A stretch of DNA of 64,000 nt, from positions 62,001 to 126,000 of the forward strand of contig WFMF01000433.1 of NCBI GenBank assembly GCA_011033025.1. The letters are read 5' to 3'. Shown here piece after piece: positions 59,178-64,000 of this stretch. The notes beneath the pieces were generated by a model. The model ran no database searches and was not told the origin of the DNA. It saw only the letters and a program-made list of their open reading frames with translations. The DNA comes from Beroe forskalii. Lineage: Eukaryota > Ctenophora > Nuda > Beroida > Beroidae. The number at the start of each line of letters is the position of its first letter. Positions within the stretch are counted from its first letter, which is position 1. Made by a program: the position numbers and the translations under genes.

Positions 59178-59889
59178 GGCGAAGTAATAGGTCTCGTGAA
59201 ATGGTGCGAAGGTCGACTCGCGATAATGGACCCGTAACTATGCATGTTACTGCTAAATTAAAGGAAGAAAAGGCTGTTGTCATAGAAACCAAAGAGCACT
59301 ATTTCAAAATCAACATTTACGTATTTACAAATTATTGAACTATTAAATAGATTTTTGAAAAATAATACGAATTTCGTTTGAATTTGAAATATTTCAAGCA
59401 TACTTTGGTGCATTTCTTATCAATGCGTTGCGTTGCGATCCGTTGCGATAATGGATATCAACGTTATGTTTATGAAACATTTTTGATGCTTCTCTAAGAT
59501 GCTTCGAATGTATTCCATAACTACATCAGGTCGAATGAAAAGCAGCCTTTTCAACGCTTGAACTTTTCTCTTGACTTCTACAAGCGAATTTCAGATGAAT
59601 AGATTTATCAATGAGACGTTAAGTCTTCCAACTCTGCACTCTAGGGAGTAGGGATTCACAATGATTCACAAACCTAGCAGCCCGCCCCGGACAATACCAT
59701 TAACCAAAACACGCGTTTGTTCAGGCAGTATTGCTTAGATGCATCATAATATCATGTGACCTCAAGTTCAATGTCAATTCTCCATCACAACCCCATGAAC
59801 AGCATTACGTACAGACTGCAGTATTTAGAGGACATTTCTCGAGCTGAAAATGCACAGACTAGGTACTGGATAGGATGATAGCATTATAA
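59178..59889. other. Upstream of the secreted-protein gene, no feature recognised
   Basis: This should contain the promoter of the minus-strand gene, but no TATA box or known element could be fixed. GCGTTGCGTTGCGATCCGTT is a short local repeat at about 59424-59447. Confidence 0.4.
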
Positions 59890-59975
59890 TCCACCTCCAA
59901 TGGCCCAATGATAAAGCACTCCGTCGACTAGGTAGCATCAAGGGGCCAGAGGATCTGAGGTCGATTTTCATTTTT
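59890..59975 (+). mobile_element. Possible tRNA-derived SINE head
   Basis: TGGCCCAATGATAAAGCAC resembles a Pol III A box, and GAGGTCGATTTTC, about 55 bp downstream, a decayed B box (GGTTCGAxTCC). Spacing is right for a tRNA-like promoter. The sequence does not fold into a clean cloverleaf, so it is not a functional tRNA. Confidence 0.4.
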
Positions 59976-60134
59976 TTGTTGAGTTGTTGATTCTGATAGA
60001 GGTTGACAGAGGAAAACGCCATGTAAGAATTTTATTCCTAGCTGGAGTTTTAATGATTTTTTCAAATTAAAAATTTACATACAATTACAGAATTTCCAAA
60101 GTGTATTGTACGCGCGACCTTCGATTGTTATTTG

Positions 60135-60364
60135 TAGGAAACGACCGGTAAACCGAACCGAAACCGAAACACCGGTTAACCGGGCGTTTTTAGCCAACCG
60201 AAACCGAAACCGTAACCGAATATTTTGATTTCGCAATTAACCGTTTAGTGAAATCGGTCGGTTAACCGAACCGAAACCGAAATACCGGTTAACCGGCGTT
60301 TTTAGCGAACCGAAACCGAAACCGTAACCGGATTTATTGAGAAATGGTAACCGGTCGTTTGGTA
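60135..60364. mobile_element. hAT-like MITE, 230 bp, 8-bp target duplication
   Basis: The termini are TAGGAAACGACCGG and the inverse of TACCAAACGACCGG. The direct repeats GTTATTTG lie at 60127-60134 and 60365-60372. The inside is two ~115-bp tandem halves rich in AACCGAAACCGAAACCGTAA and TACCGGTTAACCGG. Confidence 0.88.
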
Positions 60365-60372
60365 GTTATTTG

Positions 60373-62550
60373 TCAAAAAAGCAACTTTGAATTTTTGAAC
60401 ATTTGAAATATATTTAATTTTTTCTCCAACAAATTTGAGGCTGAGCGCTAAAAATCCACTAAAATCGCGGTCGATTTGATTTTTATCCAGCCATTATTAA
60501 GCCATAAAACCATAATAAAATTATGTAGTAATTACTACTTTACTATTTAGTAGCGTTATATTATATTGCTTCGCTTGAAAACTGACAAGTTCTGGTGAAG
60601 TGTCCTCAAAAAGAGAAGTGTTCCGGTAACTAACTGTAGACAAAGAGACCGATATGTGCTGGTTTAGCAACAGAAAAACTGTACGTTAATTAGCGGTGTT
60701 GAACAGCCGCACTTTTAACCAACATTAGAGGCTACTACAATACCGCTTGTGTTTCCATGAAACCACAACGACACAGAATCATGTTTTAAATAACAGCATC
60801 ATGTGGATCTGCCAGTAGTAGGCGGCTGATAATTACGTCATTATCCTTCCTTTAAATGGTGAACTGATGAACGTTACACCGCCCATTTCCACGCCCATGT
60901 CGGAGGTTATATATTTAGTATTATATTATATTATACACGTATAGTACAGTATCAGGATTCAGGAAGGATGTTGCATAAAACCAGCTGAATCTATCATCAT
61001 TCATCATGCTACGTCACCATGTAAAATAAAGGCGTGTTAGCTATCAACACTCATAGTATCAGAACTGACATAGAGGCATCTATCTGACATGATACTGGCA
61101 TATAGCTAACATACTGGCATCACACTACGCTCATCCTAAATGTACAATTTATGCGAATTCTTTCTACAATTTAGAAATACTTCGTGTATCATTTTTAATT
61201 CTTTCATTAGTCCATTGCGAATAAAACGGATATCATAAATCTTTATGAAGCATAATGCCTTTTATAAGCTGGCATTTTGAATCTGAGTTAATGATCGATC
61301 ATCCAACAGATGCTTGATGACCCAACATGCTTTAATTGAAAATTAATCAAATATGCATTAGAGAACATTTTGATTACAGATGCTTTGAATCAACATGCCT
61401 TATGCATGTATTTTTACTAGATCAAGGTTTCTTTTCAGCTCTAATAGACAGCTGTGCATAAAGGGTTAGTGTTAACTTCTTTCGTTGCTGTCTTTAAGCC
61501 ACCATAGTTTATTATTATTATTATCATCTTACCGAAAAATGCTTGATTACCCAAATCAGATAGGCAGATAAGGAAATACCTTAAATTTTCTTCATTTGAA
61601 CAGCTTGCTGAATTCAAGCTTGTAAAAGTGCAATTTCTAATTATCTAAAATTTTAAACGTATAAAAAATAAATACTTAAATAGCCCATGTTTGATAATAT
61701 ATATCAAAAATTCATCGGTGATTTTGAAGAAGGTCCCTAGAGTTCAATAGTAAATGTGAATACCCAACATGATAAAATCAGGCATTATTTAGTGGAAGGC
61801 GTAAAGTAAGAGTATGTCTTGTAAACGTGAGTCTCGTTAACCTGTTACATGGCAAGTTGACGGACCTACACAACGTGATGAAACGTCTCAAATTTAGCCC
61901 TGTAACAAATTCCAGGCTGCAGCCTTAGGACGCAAAACATGTGGGAATTGCAGAGTTACAGGCAGAATTGTTGCGAGCGCGTTATATCTTACATATATGA
62001 TATTTGACATAGCAAATATAGTTAGCTAACTTCTAAACTACCTACAATTTAACTTTCTCATGCACATCTAAACCAGTAAACCCTACTAAACAAGAATATA
62101 GGTACTATATACGGTTTAGAGCGCAGTCCTGTTATTTTCTGCAGATTTATAATACCTATCATGGGAAGCTCTGCCGGTGTTTCGGGTTGGAATAATGGGT
62201 TATATAACGATCCGCAGCACTAAACGGGCTGAAAGTTCCGGGGTACATACAAATAATATATCACAATACGTGTGTTCGGGAACATACTGAATATTATATC
62301 CTTTTATACACACAGTAATCTTCTGCCACTACGTCGGAACTGCGAACTCTGAACGCTGGGGTTAATGACCCAATTATCATATATAATAATATTGTGAAGT
62401 AAAATATGTTGTACATGGTGATACACGCTGCATGCACTTTAAGACACTGACTATAGCCACTTTGTTGAGGATGGGCCGTGTTACACCCAGCAGTTCACTA
62501 CCCAACATCCCGCTAAGTCCCGGTCTTTGCCGCTCCAAGAAATGCACCGA
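60373..62550. other. No feature recognised
   Basis: AT-rich DNA. It was searched on the minus strand for the expected last exon of the WDR37-like gene, which was not found. Confidence 0.45.
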
Positions 62551-62620
62551 AATTGGGGGGGGGCAACAGGACATATTGGGACGAGACGGGACAAAGCGAG
62601 ACGTTGCCCTCCCCCCAATT
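62551..62620. mobile_element. 70-bp G-tract palindrome (minimal MITE)
   Basis: Inverted ends AATTGGGGGGGGGCAAC and AATTGGGGGGAGGGCAAC enclose ~35 bp with repeated GGGAC words. The tip resembles the G(8-9)CAAC ends of the element at 14267-15182. Confidence 0.6.
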
Positions 62621-62882
62621 CACTAAATACTTAAATACGGATGAGGTCATTCCCGACCAACAAAAGATAATGTAACACTGTACAATGCATAGTGTCACTG
62701 TACATTAATTGTACAGTAAAAATTGTACAATGTTCACTTGACAATCTATAGGGTCACAAATGTAGATATTAATATGGTCACTGTTCAGTGAAGACTGAAG
62801 GTACAGTAGTTGGACAAGGGACATTATCTCATTATCAGTGTATGATATTCTTGTGCGTCTAATCTCTCGCTGATAAGCTGAC

Positions 62883-63242
62883 TCACTCAATTTGACTGCC
62901 AAAAGTTTTCCGAGTTACAGTACTGCTGAAGTTGACTTTGCCAGAGCTGTTCTTGATGACAATCGGGAGATCGCAGAGATCTCTGAGCTGGCCAAGCTGA
63001 TTAAAGTCAATCTCAGAAGTCTGAGTGTCAGAAGTCTGAGTGGCAGAAGCTGACAGAGGACCACAAACACATTCAGAAGAGGATTGGAAAGCGGAACAGA
63101 AAAACTTGACCCAACTTGACCAGTACTCGCCGAAAGATGTCACGGCTATCCTGATTGGCGTCCCAATGTTTACGAAAAAGATCTTTTCATGACACTTGAT
63201 GCGAAATCCAAGATTAAGCATAAGAGAGCTTACATTTTTCAT
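62883..63242 (-). CDS. Doubtful open reading frame, 119 codons
   Basis: The longest open frame in this stretch. It encodes a Ser/Thr-rich peptide with TSDTQTSE and several Cys. No domain is recognisable, no signal peptide is evident, and no splice partner could be fixed. It lies in the direction of the WDR37-like exon but does not resemble the WDR37 C-terminus. It may be chance, an exon of an unknown gene or a decayed fragment. Confidence 0.2.
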   Translation of the reverse strand: MKNVSSLMLNLGFRIKCHEKIFFVNIGTPIRIAVTSFGEYWSSWVKFFCSAFQSSSECVCGPLSASATQTSDTQTSEIDFNQLGQLRDLCDLPIVIKNSSGKVNFSSTVTRKTFGSQIE

Positions 63243-63769
63243 TCATTGTGTCCTGGAATGATCAAAAGGAGCACCCCATGGTTGAATTTGTTTATTTAAA
63301 GCTAGACTATAGAAACCAATGTTCTGCTGTTGCGCAGCCCAACATTTTTCCCTATTTGTTCAAATTAACATTCACACTACCCCCTTTGCCCCTCGTCCCC
63401 TCTGAACTAACTCCTTAGATGTAAAAATGGTGTTCTCAATGATTTAATGGGACTGACACCACATTAAAACCATATTTGAGCAGATGTATATTAGTTCATT
63501 GTAATTTATGGAATAAATCAGATTGAATTTGAATTTGTCTGGTCCCTGGCGTCCTGTTGTCAGCAACAAAAGTGTTTTCTAAACTGGGTACTGCTTGACA
63601 CTTACATGTTACTTTGGGTCGCAACTGGCATAAAAGCATAAAGCACCTGTATGAAGCCAATTCACTCCTTTGAACTATGCTACTAGTATGATCTCACATA
63701 GTCACTTCAACCACCCTACCATGAACCACCTGTACATGCCAGCCGCCTGTATAGCAGCATGGAGCTCAC
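63243..63769. other. Probable intron of the WDR37-like gene
   Basis: This follows the GTGAGC donor of the exon at 63770-63913 on the minus strand. No exon was identified in it. Confidence 0.5.
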
Positions 63770-63913
63770 CTGTAAGTCGTAGAGTCTGACGTGACGGTTG
63801 TCAAAGGGGATGGCGAGGGTGTGGTGGGAGTCTTCCGAGATCGCTACTTTGTTCACTGACGCGTCGCACTGGATCGTGGAGATGGCCGTCCGCATGTTCC
63901 GCAGATCCCACAC
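63770..63913 (-). CDS. WDR37: Internal exon of a WDR37-like WD-repeat protein
   Basis: A 144-bp exon of exactly 48 codons in phase 0, between an acceptor (CTCCTCCAG) and a donor (GTGAGC). The peptide starts VWDLRNMRTAISTI, runs through DASVNKVAI, and ends IPFDNRHVRLYDLQ. From memory of the family, vertebrate WDR37 reads VWDLKNMRSPIATI...ALPHDNRQVRLFDM at the corresponding place late in its WD-repeat propeller, so the match is specific and not just a generic WD repeat. WDR37 is a cytosolic/nuclear WD40 scaffold known to associate with PACS1 and PACS2 in vertebrates. The rest of the gene lies off the right edge (upstream) and to the left (downstream), where the C-terminal exon was not found. 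Gene assignment rests on this one exon. Confidence 0.85.
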
Positions 63914-64000
63914 CTGGAGGAGTCACGTGGTTAGAAATAATGTGGTATGAGAGTCACGTGATTAGAAATCCTGTTGTTAGTCACGTGGTTAGAATTGAGA
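63914..64000. repeat. ~28-bp tandem repeat at the intron edge
   Basis: Three units of AGTCACGTGGTTAGAAAT-type sequence lie directly upstream of the WDR37-like exon's acceptor and continue to the window end. Confidence 0.75.

Noticed and set aside
59890-59975. Functional tRNA gene
   Set aside because: A- and B-box-like words are present, but the stems do not pair; at best a decayed SINE head.

Overview
The window is from a repeat-rich animal nuclear genome, probably an invertebrate. It is AT-rich, has multi-exon genes with canonical GT-AG signals, very long introns, a rhodopsin-type GPCR, a WDR37-like exon, a fragment of a non-LTR retrotransposon and many small DNA transposons, Helitrons and minisatellites. 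I cannot name the species or phylum from sequence alone. Every supported gene is on the minus strand, and genes cover only a few percent of the window.

Layout. (1) 0-10.3 kb: two exons of one minus-strand gene of unknown family (10144-10291 and 290-456). Their splice phases fit exactly across a 9.7-kb intron. That intron holds a 1-kb foldback element, copy 1 of a segmental duplication, and a 1.5-kb TTAA-flanked transposon inserted into that copy. (2) 10.3-28.4 kb: mostly plain AT-rich DNA with minisatellites, several palindromic MITE-like elements and one hAT-like MITE with an 8-bp target duplication. (3) 28.5-32.0 kb: copy 2 of the duplication, with an empty site where copy 1 carries the TTAA element. 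(4) 32.05-48.43 kb: a tandem array of four related ~1.5-kb units with inverted ends, heavily invaded. Unit A3 holds a 5.5-kb Helitron-like element, which itself holds a 1-kb hAT-like element. Unit A4 holds a 4.1-kb hAT-like element with ~0.5-kb inverted arms made of minisatellite; inside it lie a second hAT-like element and two short Helitron-like insertions. Flanking duplications and empty sites elsewhere in the window let the order of insertion be read. (5) 49.0-50.1 kb: an intronless class A GPCR. (6) 50.5-57.1 kb: Helitron remnants, long minisatellites and a 5'-truncated, frameshifted LINE ending in RNase H and a zinc knuckle. (7) 57.4-59.2 kb: a single-exon secreted protein of unknown family whose last six residues and stop codon are encoded by the edge of a 44-bp, ~23-copy minisatellite. 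(8) 59.2-64 kb: a possible tRNA-derived SINE, a hAT-like MITE, a short G-tract palindrome and an internal exon of a WDR37-like WD-repeat gene near the right edge.

The genes show no common pathway; they are unrelated neighbours in a transposon-rich region. I found no clear undescribed functional system. The most notable signals are the nested transposon stratigraphy, the minisatellite-armed hAT-like element, the minisatellite-derived protein C-terminus, and a row of acceptor-like repeats in front of a real splice acceptor.
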